Positions 16,635-25,959 are shown, counted from the first letter of the stretch. The stretch: DNA of 32,505 nt from an uncultured Lachnospiraceae bacterium (GCA_902766365.1 CACXDC010000052.1:1-32505); one strand, 5' to 3'. Program-made: numbers and translations. The notes: generated from the sequence alone by a model not told the origin.

Positions 16635-18410
16635 ATGGATATTTTTTCGTTACTGTCGATGATCGGAGGCCTGGCTCTGTTCCTGTATGGAATGGAGGTT
16701 CTTGGTGATGGACTGAAGAAGGCATCCGGCGGTAAACTGGAGCACATTCTTGAGAAGCTGACAAGCAATAAGCTGATGGCGGTGCTTCTGGGCGCAGGCG
16801 TGACTGCAGTGATCCAGTCATCTTCTGCAACAACTGTCATGGTAGTCGGATTTGTCAATTCCGGTATTATGAAGCTCTCACAGGCTGTGGGGGTTATTCT
16901 TGGTGCCAACGTAGGAACGACAGTGACAGCCTGGATCTTAAGCCTTACTGATGTGAACGGATCCGGACTTTTCCTGCAGCTTTTAAAACCTACTTCCTTT
17001 TCCCCGATCCTGGCGATCATCGGTGTATGTCTGATCAGCATGGGAAAGAAGGAAAAACAGAAAAATATCGGTACGATCCTGATCGGATTTGCCGTACTGA
17101 TGTTTGGTATGGATACGATGTCTACGGCTGTGGAGCCTCTGGCAGAACAGCCGGAATTTTCACATATTCTGCTTATGTTTTCCAATCCGGTACTGGGTAT
17201 GCTGGTAGGTCTGATCCTGACAGCAGTGATCCAGTCTTCATCCGCATCTATCGGTATCCTGCAGGCGCTGTGTGCAACTGGTGTAGTCAGTTATGCCACG
17301 GCGATCCCCATTATCATGGGACAGAATGTAGGAACCTGTGTGACAGCACTGATCTCCAGTGCGGGTGCCAGCAAGAATGCCAAGCGGGCAGCCCTGATCC
17401 ATCTGTATTACAATATCATAAAGACAGTAGCATTTATGGCTGTTTTTTATGCACTGAATGCTTTTATCCATTTTACATTTCTTGAGGAGGCAGCGAGTGC
17501 TCTTGGCGTTGCTGTGATCCATACTGCATTCAATGTGGCAGCAGTCATTATCATTTTCCCGGTTTCCTGGATCCTTGAGAAGCTGGCTTACCTGACGATT
17601 CCAGAGACAGAAGAGGAGAAAGAAAAGGAAGCTGAAAAATCCAGAAAGGAAATCCAGCTTCTGGATACCCGTTTCCTGTCGACTCCCGGATTTGCACTGG
17701 AGCAGTGCAAAAATGTGGCTGTGGATATGGCAGACTATTCCAGGGAAGCCCTGTTCCTGGCAATCCAGATGCTGGACAAGTTTGATAAGGCTTCCGCAGA
17801 CAGAGTAGTGGAGCTTGAAAATATTGTAGATCATTACGAGGATGAGATCGGTGCTTATCTTGTCAAGCTGTCAAGCCGTCACCTGACTGAAAAAGACAGT
17901 CAGCATTTATCTGTACTGCTTCACAGTATCGGTGATTTTGAACGTATTTCGGATCATGCGATCAATATTATGGAAGCAGCGAAGGAAATGCATGCCAAGG
18001 AACTGGATTTTTCCAGAAAAGCAAGAGAAGAACTGGATGTTTATACCGGTGCGATCAAAGATATCATCAACACTTCTGTTCTGGTGTTCCAGGAGGAAGA
18101 TCTGAAACTGGCTGCCATGATCGAGCCAATGGAAGAGGTGATCGATTATCTCAGCGTAGAAGTAAAGAAAAGACATATGAAACGCCTCCGCAAGGGGAAA
18201 TGTACGATTGAAATGGGATTTATCCTTTCTGATATTGTGACTAATTATGAAAGGGTATCAGACCACTGCTCTAATATTGCACTGTCCCTGCTGCAGCTCA
18301 ATGAGGAAAACTTTGAAACACATGAGTATCAGGAGGCAATTTCCAGCAAGGATAATGTTGCCTTCACCACAGAGGTAAAGCATTTGAAGGAACGTTATCA
18401 GCTGCCATAG
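16635..18410 (+). CDS. Na/Pi cotransporter family protein with C-terminal PhoU-like domain
   Basis: This is probably a low-affinity sodium-coupled phosphate carrier of the NptA/YjbB type. The 591-residue protein carries the duplicated signature of this family: VIQSSSATTVMVVGFVNSG near residue 60 and VIQSSSASIGILQAL near residue 198. Several hydrophobic segments run to about residue 325. The soluble C-terminal half has PhoU-like motifs (DFERISDHAINIMEAAKE near 436 and NYERVSDHCSNIALSLL near 537). The frame extends upstream to an ATG at 16590, but CCGGAGGGATAAC places the start at ATG 16635. It sits between phoU and the phoP-like gene. The transport direction (import or export) is not decidable from sequence. 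Confidence 0.9.
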   Translation: MDIFSLLSMIGGLALFLYGMEVLGDGLKKASGGKLEHILEKLTSNKLMAVLLGAGVTAVIQSSSATTVMVVGFVNSGIMKLSQAVGVILGANVGTTVTAWILSLTDVNGSGLFLQLLKPTSFSPILAIIGVCLISMGKKEKQKNIGTILIGFAVLMFGMDTMSTAVEPLAEQPEFSHILLMFSNPVLGMLVGLILTAVIQSSSASIGILQALCATGVVSYATAIPIIMGQNVGTCVTALISSAGASKNAKRAALIHLYYNIIKTVAFMAVFYALNAFIHFTFLEEAASALGVAVIHTAFNVAAVIIIFPVSWILEKLAYLTIPETEEEKEKEAEKSRKEIQLLDTRFLSTPGFALEQCKNVAVDMADYSREALFLAIQMLDKFDKASADRVVELENIVDHYEDEIGAYLVKLSSRHLTEKDSQHLSVLLHSIGDFERISDHAINIMEAAKEMHAKELDFSRKAREELDVYTGAIKDIINTSVLVFQEEDLKLAAMIEPMEEVIDYLSVEVKKRHMKRLRKGKCTIEMGFILSDIVTNYERVSDHCSNIALSLLQLNEENFETHEYQEAISSKDNVAFTTEVKHLKERYQLP

Positions 18411-18425
18411 AAAGGCGGAACTGTT

Positions 18426-19100
18426 ATGGCATTTGTATATATTGTTGAGGATGATAAGAACATCAGGGAGATTGAGGTGATCGCCCTGAAAAATTCCGGA
18501 TATGAAGTACAGGAGTTTGAAACGGCAGGAGAATTCCGAAAGGCATTTGAAGAAAAGCAGCCGGATCTGCTGCTTCTTGACCTGATGCTTCCGGATGCAG
18601 ATGGTCTTGATATTGTCAGGGAACTGCGTCAGGACAAAAGAGGGAGAGAGCTTCCTATTATTCTGGTGACAGCCAGGACGACAGAAATCGACAAGGTAAA
18701 GGGACTGGATATTGGTGCAGATGATTACCTGACAAAGCCTTTTGGCATTATGGAGCTGATCTCAAGGGTCAAGGCACTTCTGCGAAGGACAAGCAGAGAA
18801 CAGAGCAGCCGGGTACTCGAAATAGGAACAGTCCGTATGGACGATGAAAAGCACAAGGTTACAGCGGCAGGAGCAGACTGCGAGCTTACCTTTAAGGAAT
18901 ATGAGCTTTTGAAGCTTCTTATGACGAATGCAGGTATTGTGACATCCCGTGAGGAGATCCTGGAAAAGGTATGGGGTACTAATTTTGAGGGAGAATCAAG
19001 AACCCTTGATATGCATATCAAAACACTGAGGCAAAAGCTTGGAGAGGCCGGAAGTCTGATCAAGACCGTGCGGAACGTTGGCTATATTTTCAGTGCATAA
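18426..19100 (+). CDS. phoP: OmpR/PhoB-family response regulator, probable phosphate regulator PhoP/PhoB
   Basis: This is a DNA-binding response regulator of 224 residues. The receiver domain (1-120) has the acidic pair EDD near the start, the phospho-acceptor D52 in LLLLDLMLPD, T83-region VTARTT, and K104 in YLTKPFG. The C-terminal winged-helix domain (about 128-224) includes LTFKEYELLKLLMTNAGIVTSREEILEKVWG and the recognition-helix region RTLDMHIKTLRQKLGE. It starts 15 bases after the Na/Pi carrier and is 12 bases from its kinase. The phosphate role is inferred from the pst neighbours and the upstream Pho-box-like array; the family alone would not prove it. Confidence 0.88.
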   Translation: MAFVYIVEDDKNIREIEVIALKNSGYEVQEFETAGEFRKAFEEKQPDLLLLDLMLPDADGLDIVRELRQDKRGRELPIILVTARTTEIDKVKGLDIGADDYLTKPFGIMELISRVKALLRRTSREQSSRVLEIGTVRMDDEKHKVTAAGADCELTFKEYELLKLLMTNAGIVTSREEILEKVWGTNFEGESRTLDMHIKTLRQKLGEAGSLIKTVRNVGYIFSA

Positions 19101-19112
19101 AGGAATATACCT

Positions 19113-20480
19113 ATGAAGAGAAAAATATATAACAGATTATTTGCAACAGCTACTCTGGCAATTGTGGTTACCCTTTTGCTGACGGTAGCTGTTTGTTATA
19201 ATCTGCTGAAAAAGCAGGTGCTGGAGGACAGCGGACACTATGCACAGATGGCAGCAGGGCTGCTGGAGGATACTGAGGATATTGAGAAGTCACTTGCCCC
19301 CCTGACAGGAGAAAATGGTGCGCAGGATATCCGTATTACTGTGATAGACCATGAGGGAGAGGTACTGTACGATTCCCAGGTGCGTGCGGACAGTCTTTCA
19401 AATCATAAGAGCAGACCGGAGGTGCAGGAGGCCTTTGAGGACGGGAGCGGCTTTGAGATCCGGAGGTCTGCCACACTGGACGAAAATACCTACTATTATG
19501 CCATGCTTCTGAAGGATGGGACTGTCCTGCGGGTTGCCAGGGAAGCTGACAGTATTTACAAGGTAATGGAATATGCAGTGCCGTATCTTCTGATGATCGT
19601 AGCAGCGCTGCTGGTCGTATGTGGTATACTTTCGTATTATCTGGCAGAAGGGATCATCCGTCCTATCCGGCAGATCGCAGAGAGTGGCGGGGAGACAGGA
19701 GAAGTTTCTTCTTATGAGGAAATGAAGCCGTTCATTGAGGCCATTCGGAGACAGCAGGATGACGTGCTGGAAAATGCAAGACTGAGACAGGAATTTACAG
19801 CCAATGTTTCCCATGAACTGAAGACACCGCTGACCGCGATTTCCGGTTATGCAGAGCTTGTGGAAAACGGCATGGTCGCAGAAGAGGGGGAAGTGCGCCG
19901 GTTTTGCGGTGAGATCCACAAAAATGCAGGAAGACTCCTGGTATTGATCAATGACGTGATACGTCTGTCAGAACTGGATGATTCTGAAAATCAGGAGGCC
20001 ATGGAACCGGTCAATCTTTATGAATGTGCCAAAAACTGTGTTGATATGCTGCAGCTGAATGCAGAGAAGCATGGTGTTACACTTACAGTAAGCGGTGTGA
20101 ATGTAGTGATATCAGCCAATCATCAGATGGTGGATGAAGTGCTTTACAACCTGTGTGATAATGCGATCCGGTACAATAAGGAGAAGGGAAGCGTCAGCGT
20201 GATCGTGGAAGACCGCCTGGACCGTGCAGTACTGACGGTGAAGGATACCGGTATCGGTATTCCGAAGGAACATCAGGAACGGATCTTCGAGCGCTTTTAC
20301 CGGGTGGATAAGAGCAGAAGCAAATCCACAGGAGGAACGGGGCTTGGACTTGCAATCGTCAAGCATATTCTGCTAAAATTAAATGCAGAAATTGAATTAA
20401 AGAGTGAGCCGGGAGAAGGGACAGAGATCACGGTAACATTTCCTGCGATCAGAGAAGCCAGGTTCCGGCAGCCGTCATAG
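19113..20480 (+). CDS. phoR: Sensor histidine kinase, probable PhoR
   Basis: This is a membrane sensor kinase of 455 residues. TM1 is about 8-33, an extracytoplasmic PAS/Cache-like sensor spans about 35-148 (ITVIDHEGEVLYDSQ, TYYYAMLLKDGTVLRVARE), and TM2 is about 150-175. The phospho-acceptor is H234 in FTANVSHELKTPLT. The ATPase domain has an N-box (YNLCDNAIRYN), G1 (VKDTGIGIP), an F-box (RIFERFYR) and G2 (GGTGLGLAIVKHIL). The architecture matches PhoR of Gram-positive bacteria. No clear cytoplasmic PAS domain is visible between TM2 and the His domain. It is translated just after the regulator, and 20 bases before the aminotransferase gene. Confidence 0.87.
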   Translation: MKRKIYNRLFATATLAIVVTLLLTVAVCYNLLKKQVLEDSGHYAQMAAGLLEDTEDIEKSLAPLTGENGAQDIRITVIDHEGEVLYDSQVRADSLSNHKSRPEVQEAFEDGSGFEIRRSATLDENTYYYAMLLKDGTVLRVAREADSIYKVMEYAVPYLLMIVAALLVVCGILSYYLAEGIIRPIRQIAESGGETGEVSSYEEMKPFIEAIRRQQDDVLENARLRQEFTANVSHELKTPLTAISGYAELVENGMVAEEGEVRRFCGEIHKNAGRLLVLINDVIRLSELDDSENQEAMEPVNLYECAKNCVDMLQLNAEKHGVTLTVSGVNVVISANHQMVDEVLYNLCDNAIRYNKEKGSVSVIVEDRLDRAVLTVKDTGIGIPKEHQERIFERFYRVDKSRSKSTGGTGLGLAIVKHILLKLNAEIELKSEPGEGTEITVTFPAIREARFRQPS

Positions 20481-20500
20481 GATAACAGGAGGCAATGAAT

Positions 20501-21694
20501 ATGGAGAAACCGGCAATCTGCGGCGGGGAACCTGTCCGCAGTACGAAAATGTTTTATGGACATCAGTATATTGATGAGGATGATATCCAGGCAGTTGTAG
20601 ATGTGCTGAAGAGTGATTATCTGACCTGCGGGCCAAAGATCGGGGAGCTGGAAGAAAAGCTGTGTGAAGTAACAGGGGCAAAATATGCAGTTGTATGCAG
20701 TAACGGGACAGCGGCGCTTCATATTGCCTGTCTGGCAGCCGGAGTTATGCCGGGAGATGAAGTGATCACTACCCCCATTACTTTTGCAGCATCTGCAAAC
20801 TGTGCACTGTACTGCGGGGCAAAGCCTGTCTTTGCAGACATTAATGAAGCTACCTATAACATAGATCCGGAAAATGTGGAGAAACTGACAACAGAGAAAA
20901 CAAAGGCGGTAGTAGCTGTTGACTTTACAGGTCAGTCGGTGGAACTGGACAGACTGCTTACCCACTGCAGAGAACATAATCTGGTACTCATCGAGGATGG
21001 CGCTCATGTGATCGGCACCAGCTATAAGGGCAGGATGAACGGATCCATTGCTGACATGACTACCATGAGCTTCCATCCGGTAAAGACCGTAACAGGAGGC
21101 GAAGGCGGTGCAGTCCTGACCAACAGTAAAGAATATTATGAGAAGCTTTTATTATATCGTGCCCATGGCATTACCAGAGATCCGAAAATGATGGAGCATG
21201 AGCCGGATGGACCATGGTATTACGAACAGATCGCACTTGGAATGAACTACCGTATGACGGATATGCAGGCAGCCCTCATCATCAGCCAGCTCAATAAGCT
21301 GCCCCGGTTCATGGAAAGAAGAAAAGCAATCGTAAAGGCTTATAATGAGGCATTTTCCAAACTGCCGCAGCTTTTTGTACAGCAGGAGATCCCGGAATCT
21401 GATACCACAAGACATCTGTATATCCTGCGGATCCGCCCGGAGAAGCTGACGATTGACAGAAAGCAGTTTTTTGAGGCACTGGCAGCAGAAAATATCTGTT
21501 GTAATGTGCATTATATCCCTACCTATTATTTCCCTTACTATGAGAAACTTGGTTATAAAAGGGGACTTTGCCCGAAAGCGGAGAAACTCTACGCAGAAGA
21601 GATCAGCCTTCCTCTTTACTATGCCATGACTGATCAGGATGTAGAGGATGTGATTCATGCTGTTACCAGAATTGCGGAGTATTTTCAGGCTTAA
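20501..21694 (+). CDS. DegT/DnrJ/EryC1 family nucleotide-sugar aminotransferase, PseC-like
   Basis: This PLP-dependent enzyme should place an amino group at C4 of a nucleotide-linked keto sugar. The 398-residue protein has SDYLTCGPKIGELEEKL near residue 38, SNGTAALHIACLAAG near 67 and EDGAHVIG with D166. The PLP lysine K195 lies in SFHPVKTVTGGEGG, a block typical of PseC (UDP-4-amino-4,6-dideoxy-AltNAc transaminase). An in-frame ATG at 20495 is only 2 bases from AGGAGG; ATG 20501 is 8 bases away and is preferred. No other pse, flagellar or legionaminate genes are nearby, so the exact sugar is unknown. The 20-base spacing to phoR suggests co-transcription. Confidence 0.85.
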   Translation: MEKPAICGGEPVRSTKMFYGHQYIDEDDIQAVVDVLKSDYLTCGPKIGELEEKLCEVTGAKYAVVCSNGTAALHIACLAAGVMPGDEVITTPITFAASANCALYCGAKPVFADINEATYNIDPENVEKLTTEKTKAVVAVDFTGQSVELDRLLTHCREHNLVLIEDGAHVIGTSYKGRMNGSIADMTTMSFHPVKTVTGGEGGAVLTNSKEYYEKLLLYRAHGITRDPKMMEHEPDGPWYYEQIALGMNYRMTDMQAALIISQLNKLPRFMERRKAIVKAYNEAFSKLPQLFVQQEIPESDTTRHLYILRIRPEKLTIDRKQFFEALAAENICCNVHYIPTYYFPYYEKLGYKRGLCPKAEKLYAEEISLPLYYAMTDQDVEDVIHAVTRIAEYFQA

Positions 21695-21771
21695 GAAGCT
21701 GTAAGAGACACGAAAAGGCTGGATAAGGACAGCAAAAAAGACAGGCAGTATAGGGGCGGAGACAAGAAAAT

Positions 21772-22794
21772 ATGTTACTCAGTGTGATTGTACCTGTATA
21801 CAATATGGCAGAGGGCGACAAGCTTTCCTTCTGTATGAACAGTCTGGTGAACCAGACCATAGAAGATTATGAGATCATAGCAGTAGATGACTGTTCGACA
21901 GACAGATCATTGGAGATCCTGCGAAGCTATGAAAAAAAATATCCAAAGAAGGTGAAAGTGATCGCCTCACCGGAGAACCGCAGACAGGGTGGGGCCAAGA
22001 ACCTGGGTCTTGCCGTGGCAAAGGGAGACTGGATCGGGTTTATTGACAGTGATGACTGGGTCTGTGATGATTATTATGAGAAGCTGCTGAAAAAGGCAGA
22101 AGAAACCGGTGCGGATATGGTTGGATGTGATTATCATCTGACCGGAGAACACAGCATGCAGATCGGACAGATCGTCCACAATAACAAGCCTTCACAGGCG
22201 GGGATCCTGAATGAAGAGAAATACCGATCCCTGATCCTGGACAGTGGAAGTCTTGTGGTGAAGATCTACAGGAGACATATCATCCTTGATTATCCCAACC
22301 GCTTTCCCGAGCATATTTTCTATGAGGATAATGCCATCAGTAATTCATGGATGCTGAGAGCGAAACATTTTGAATATATTCAGGAGCCCATGTACTACTA
22401 TTATCAGCATGACAGCTCTACAGTGCATACGATCACGAAAAGCCGGTGCGAGGACCGCATGGAAGCGGCAAGAGTGATGGTCAGGGAAGCCAGGGAATTT
22501 GACTATCTGGAGCAGTATTATCCAGAGATCGAAAGCAGTTTTACCACACTGTTTTATGTAAATACTCTGTTTTCCTATATGGCTGGTGTGAAGAAAAAGG
22601 AATATGGATTTGTGAAAGCACTTTACCGGGAGATGAAAGAGACATTTCCCGGGTTTATGGAAAATAAATATTACGGGGAAAGAGTTCATGCAGAGGAAAG
22701 AAAGCTGATCCGGCTGCAGAGCAGATCCACCCTGTTATTTATGCTGTATTACAGGCTGCTGTGGAGCTACAGGAACCTGAGAAAGCGGTTGTAG
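21772..22794 (+). CDS. Family 2 glycosyltransferase
   Basis: This is probably a cytosolic, membrane-associated glycosyltransferase acting on a cell-surface glycan. The 340-residue protein opens with the GT-A fold start LLSVIVPVYN, a nucleotide-binding VDDCSTD (D39, D40) and the metal-binding DSDDW (D92, D94, D95). The C-terminal third is rich in aromatic and basic residues, and no clear membrane segment is present. It follows the aminotransferase by 77 bases with no terminator visible, so the two may make and transfer one amino sugar. Donor and acceptor cannot be told from sequence. A weak GGCGGAG serves as its ribosome-binding site. Confidence 0.85.
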   Translation: MLLSVIVPVYNMAEGDKLSFCMNSLVNQTIEDYEIIAVDDCSTDRSLEILRSYEKKYPKKVKVIASPENRRQGGAKNLGLAVAKGDWIGFIDSDDWVCDDYYEKLLKKAEETGADMVGCDYHLTGEHSMQIGQIVHNNKPSQAGILNEEKYRSLILDSGSLVVKIYRRHIILDYPNRFPEHIFYEDNAISNSWMLRAKHFEYIQEPMYYYYQHDSSTVHTITKSRCEDRMEAARVMVREAREFDYLEQYYPEIESSFTTLFYVNTLFSYMAGVKKKEYGFVKALYREMKETFPGFMENKYYGERVHAEERKLIRLQSRSTLLFMLYYRLLWSYRNLRKRL

Positions 22795-22817
22795 ATATGC
22801 TGTAAATGGGGTATACT
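22789..22817 (+). promoter_or_regulatory. Possible promoter of the phosphofructokinase gene
   Basis: TTGTAG (22789-22794), a 17-base spacer and TATACT (22812-22817) overlap the end of the glycosyltransferase gene and precede pfk by about 40 bases. The -35 is weak. Confidence 0.4.
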
Positions 22818-22855
22818 TAAAAGGTATTTTTCCAAAAGAAAGGAAGGGCTTTCAA

Positions 22856-23929
22856 ATGAAGAGAATCGGTATGTTAACGAGCGGCGGTGACTGTCAGGCA
22901 CTGAACGCAGCAATGAGGGGTGTGGTAAAGTGCCTCGTAAACAGTAATGAAGATGTGGAAATTTATGGTTTCCTGGATGGCTATAAGGGGCTGATCTACG
23001 GAAACTTCCGGATGCTTGCCGGACATGATTTTTCCGGTATCCTTACCAAGGGAGGTACGATTCTCGGCAGTTCAAGAGTTCCGTTCAAGACGATCAGGGA
23101 GCCTGATGAGAACGGTCTTGACAAGGTGGAAGCCATGAAGCAGAATTACTACAAGCTGCGTCTTGACTGTCTGGTGATCCTTGGAGGAAATGGTACCCAT
23201 AAGACAGCAAATCTTCTCAGGGAAGAGGGGCTGAATGTGATCACCCTTCCGAAGACGATCGACAATGACCTCTGGGGAACCGATATGACCTTTGGCTTCC
23301 AGAGTGCTGTGAACATTGCGACAGAAGCCATTGACTGTATCCATACCACAGCGTCTTCCCATGGAAGAACCTTTATCGTGGAAGTCATGGGACACAAGGT
23401 GGGATTCCTGACACTGAATGCCGGTATGGCAGGTGGGGCGGATATTATCCTGATCCCGGAGATCCCCTATGATATCAACAAGGTTGTGGAAGCAATCGAA
23501 AAGAGAAACCAGGATGGCAGCCGTTTTACCATTCTTGCGGTGGCTGAAGGTGCCATTTCCAAAGAAGACGCAAAGCTGTCCAAAAAAGAATACAAAGAAA
23601 AAATGAAGAGTTACAAATACCCTTCCGTTTCCTATGAACTGGCAGATGAGATCCAGAAGAGGACAGGCGGAGAGGTACGTGTGACAGTACCCGGACATAC
23701 CCAGAGAGGTGGAAGTCCCTGCCCTTATGACAGAGTATTTGCGAGCCGTCTCGGTGCAGAAGCAGGAGAACTGATCCTGAAGGGTGAGTACGGATTTATG
23801 GTTGGATATAAGAACAGAGAAATTGTGAAGGTTCCGCTCGCTGATGTGGCAGGAAAGCTGAAAATGGTTTCTCCGGATTCTGATATTGTCAAGGAGGCCA
23901 AGCTTCTTGGTATCAGCTTCGGAGATTAA
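22856..23929 (+). CDS. pfkA: 6-phosphofructokinase, GGNG subtype
   Basis: This enzyme phosphorylates fructose 6-phosphate in glycolysis. The 357-residue protein has the N-terminal loop TSGGDCQALNA (residues 8-18), GGNGT at 110-114, the catalytic PKTIDND at 132-138 (D136) and PGHTQRGGSP near residue 280. Compared with E. coli PfkA, the metal-binding GGDG is GGNG, and the Gly before TIDND is Lys (K133). Gly113 is the residue linked to ATP use, while Lys133 is shared with pyrophosphate-using relatives, so the phosphoryl donor is uncertain. I recall similar GGNG proteins in other Clostridia, so it is probably not a defect. The ribosome-binding site is GGAAGGG. Confidence 0.9.
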   Translation: MKRIGMLTSGGDCQALNAAMRGVVKCLVNSNEDVEIYGFLDGYKGLIYGNFRMLAGHDFSGILTKGGTILGSSRVPFKTIREPDENGLDKVEAMKQNYYKLRLDCLVILGGNGTHKTANLLREEGLNVITLPKTIDNDLWGTDMTFGFQSAVNIATEAIDCIHTTASSHGRTFIVEVMGHKVGFLTLNAGMAGGADIILIPEIPYDINKVVEAIEKRNQDGSRFTILAVAEGAISKEDAKLSKKEYKEKMKSYKYPSVSYELADEIQKRTGGEVRVTVPGHTQRGGSPCPYDRVFASRLGAEAGELILKGEYGFMVGYKNREIVKVPLADVAGKLKMVSPDSDIVKEAKLLGISFGD

Positions 23930-23961
23930 GAGAAGGAACGCTTCCGGAAGGAAATATCAGA

Positions 23962-25569
23962 ATGTCATATACAGCTCTTTACAGAAAATTTCGTCCCACG
24001 GTATTTGAAGATGTGAAGGGACAGGAGCATATAGTAACGACCCTGAAAAACCAGATCAAAGCTGACAGGATTGGTCATGCCTATCTGTTCTGTGGAACAA
24101 GAGGAACAGGTAAGACTACTATTGCCAAGATCTTTGCCAAGGCGGTGAACTGTGAGCATCCGGTGGATGGGAGTCCGTGTGGGGAATGTGAGACCTGTAA
24201 GGCTATTGCCGCAGGAGCATCCATGAATGTGATCGAGATTGATGCTGCATCTAACAACGGTGTGGACAATATCAGGGAGATCGTGGAAGAGGTTGCCTAC
24301 TCCCCTGCGGCAGGCAAATATAAGGTTTACATCATAGACGAGGTTCATATGCTTTCCATAGGAGCATTCAATGCTCTTCTGAAAACGCTGGAAGAGCCAC
24401 CGTCTTATGTTATTTTTATTCTGGCTACAACAGAGGTACATAAGATACCGATCACGATCCTTTCCAGGTGTCAGCGGTATGATTTCAGAAGGATCACGAT
24501 CGATACGATCGCAGACAGGATAAGGGAACTGACTGGGATCGAGAAAGTTCCCATAGAGGATAAGGCGATCCGCTATATTGCCAAGACAGCGGACGGCTCC
24601 ATGCGTGATGCCTTAAGCCTTCTTGACCAGTGTATTGCTTTTCATTTCGGACAGGAGCTGACGTATGATAAGGTGCTGGATGTTCTTGGGGCTGTGGACA
24701 CGGAAGTGTTCAGCAGGATGCTCCGTGCCGTCCTTGACGAGGATGTAAGTAAGACACTTGCCATTCTGGAAGAGATGGTGGTACAGGGAAGGGAACTGAC
24801 CCAGTTCGTAACCGACTTTACCTGGTATCTGAGAAATCTGCTGCTTCTCAAAACAGCAGATGGGATCGAAGATATCATAGATATGTCAACAGATAATCTG
24901 AACCGTCTGAAGGAGGAAGCAGAGCTTGCTGACTATGACAGGATCATGCGGTATATCCGTGTGCTTTCCGATCTGTCAGGACAGATCCGGTATGCAGCGC
25001 AGAAACGTGTACTGATCGAGATCGCACTGATCAAGCTGTGCAGACCCCAGATGGAAGCGGATACAGCATCTTTGTCAGAGCGGATCCGGGATCTGGAGGA
25101 AAGGCTGGAAAAGGGTATCGTACAGACGATTCCGGCACCAGGTGGCAGCAGCCAGCAGCAGAGTACGGCTCAGCCAGAGCCGCAGGCGCCCCTTCCGGAG
25201 GCAGTTCCGGAGGATGTCAGAATGGTGGCAGGTAAATGGTCTGCTGCTATCTCGGAACTGCCTAACCCTATGAAAACTTATCTGAAAGGGGCATATCCAA
25301 GCCTCTCGGAGGATGGGAAGCTTATGGTTGTTCTCAGTGACGGACTTCCGTTTGATTATTTCAGGCAGGAAGGCCACAAGGAAGAACTGGAGAAGCATCT
25401 TTCCGGTTATGCAGGTAAGGCCATGGAGGTTGTCATTAAAAATGCACAGGCAGGCAGAAATCCGGAGGCTGTATTCCCGAATCTTACCAGACTCATCTCC
25501 GATAATATCCAGATCGAGATAGAAGAAGAGGAAGAGCCGGAAGAGGATCCGCTGGAAGAAGAATTTTAA
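23962..25569 (+). CDS. dnaX: DNA polymerase III subunits gamma/tau
   Basis: DnaX is the clamp-loader ATPase and replisome organiser. The 535-residue protein has MSYTALYRKFRP at the start, Walker A GTRGTGKT at 45-52 and a zinc-binding Cys set (C64, C73, C76, C79). IIDEVHML lies near residue 119, with the SRC motif in TILSRCQRYDF. A variable linker near residue 390-415 leads to a C-terminal tau-like domain and an acidic tail rich in Glu. The length fits a Firmicute tau. I saw no convincing slippery site with hairpin for a gamma form. It is followed by ybaB and recR in the classic dnaX-ybaB-recR order. Confidence 0.96.
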   Translation: MSYTALYRKFRPTVFEDVKGQEHIVTTLKNQIKADRIGHAYLFCGTRGTGKTTIAKIFAKAVNCEHPVDGSPCGECETCKAIAAGASMNVIEIDAASNNGVDNIREIVEEVAYSPAAGKYKVYIIDEVHMLSIGAFNALLKTLEEPPSYVIFILATTEVHKIPITILSRCQRYDFRRITIDTIADRIRELTGIEKVPIEDKAIRYIAKTADGSMRDALSLLDQCIAFHFGQELTYDKVLDVLGAVDTEVFSRMLRAVLDEDVSKTLAILEEMVVQGRELTQFVTDFTWYLRNLLLLKTADGIEDIIDMSTDNLNRLKEEAELADYDRIMRYIRVLSDLSGQIRYAAQKRVLIEIALIKLCRPQMEADTASLSERIRDLEERLEKGIVQTIPAPGGSSQQQSTAQPEPQAPLPEAVPEDVRMVAGKWSAAISELPNPMKTYLKGAYPSLSEDGKLMVVLSDGLPFDYFRQEGHKEELEKHLSGYAGKAMEVVIKNAQAGRNPEAVFPNLTRLISDNIQIEIEEEEEPEEDPLEEEF

Positions 25570-25605
25570 AAAGAAAAGTTTTATCTTGAGAAAGGAAAAT
25601 AAATT

Positions 25606-25959
25606 ATGGCAAAACGTGGAGGATTTCCCGGTGGCGGAATGCCCGGAAACATGAACAATCTGATGAAACAGGCGCAGAGGATGCAGCGCCAGATGGAAGA
25701 GAATCAGAAAGCAATGGAGACAAAGGAATTTACAGCCAAGGCCGGTGGCGGAGCTGTTGAAGTGACAGTGACCGGAAAGAAAGAGATTACAAAGGTCAAG
25801 CTGTCCGAAGAAGTAGTGGATCCTGATGATATTGAAATGCTGGAAGACCTTGTTATGGCAGCAACGAATGAAGCACTCCGCATGGCAGATGAGGCAAATG
25901 CGGAACTGATGAACAAGATGACAGGAGGTCTCGGCCTCGGAGGAGGACTTCCGTTCTAA
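25606..25959 (+). CDS. ybaB: YbaB/EbfC family nucleoid-associated protein
   Basis: This is a small dimeric DNA-binding protein of unclear cellular role, nearly always encoded between dnaX and recR. The 117-residue product has a Gly/Met-rich start ([23 protein letters not shown]), then a core ending [29 protein letters not shown], and a Gly-rich C-terminus. The ATG follows GAAAGGAAAA. Its TAA overlaps the recR ATG by one base. Confidence 0.95.
   Translation: MAKRGGFPGGGMPGNMNNLMKQAQRMQRQMEENQKAMETKEFTAKAGGGAVEVTVTGKKEITKVKLSEEVVDPDDIEMLEDLVMAATNEALRMADEANAELMNKMTGGLGLGGGLPF

Noticed and set aside
23962-25569. Programmed frameshift in dnaX giving a gamma subunit
   Set aside because: I found no A-AAA-AAG type heptamer followed by a strong hairpin in the relevant region.
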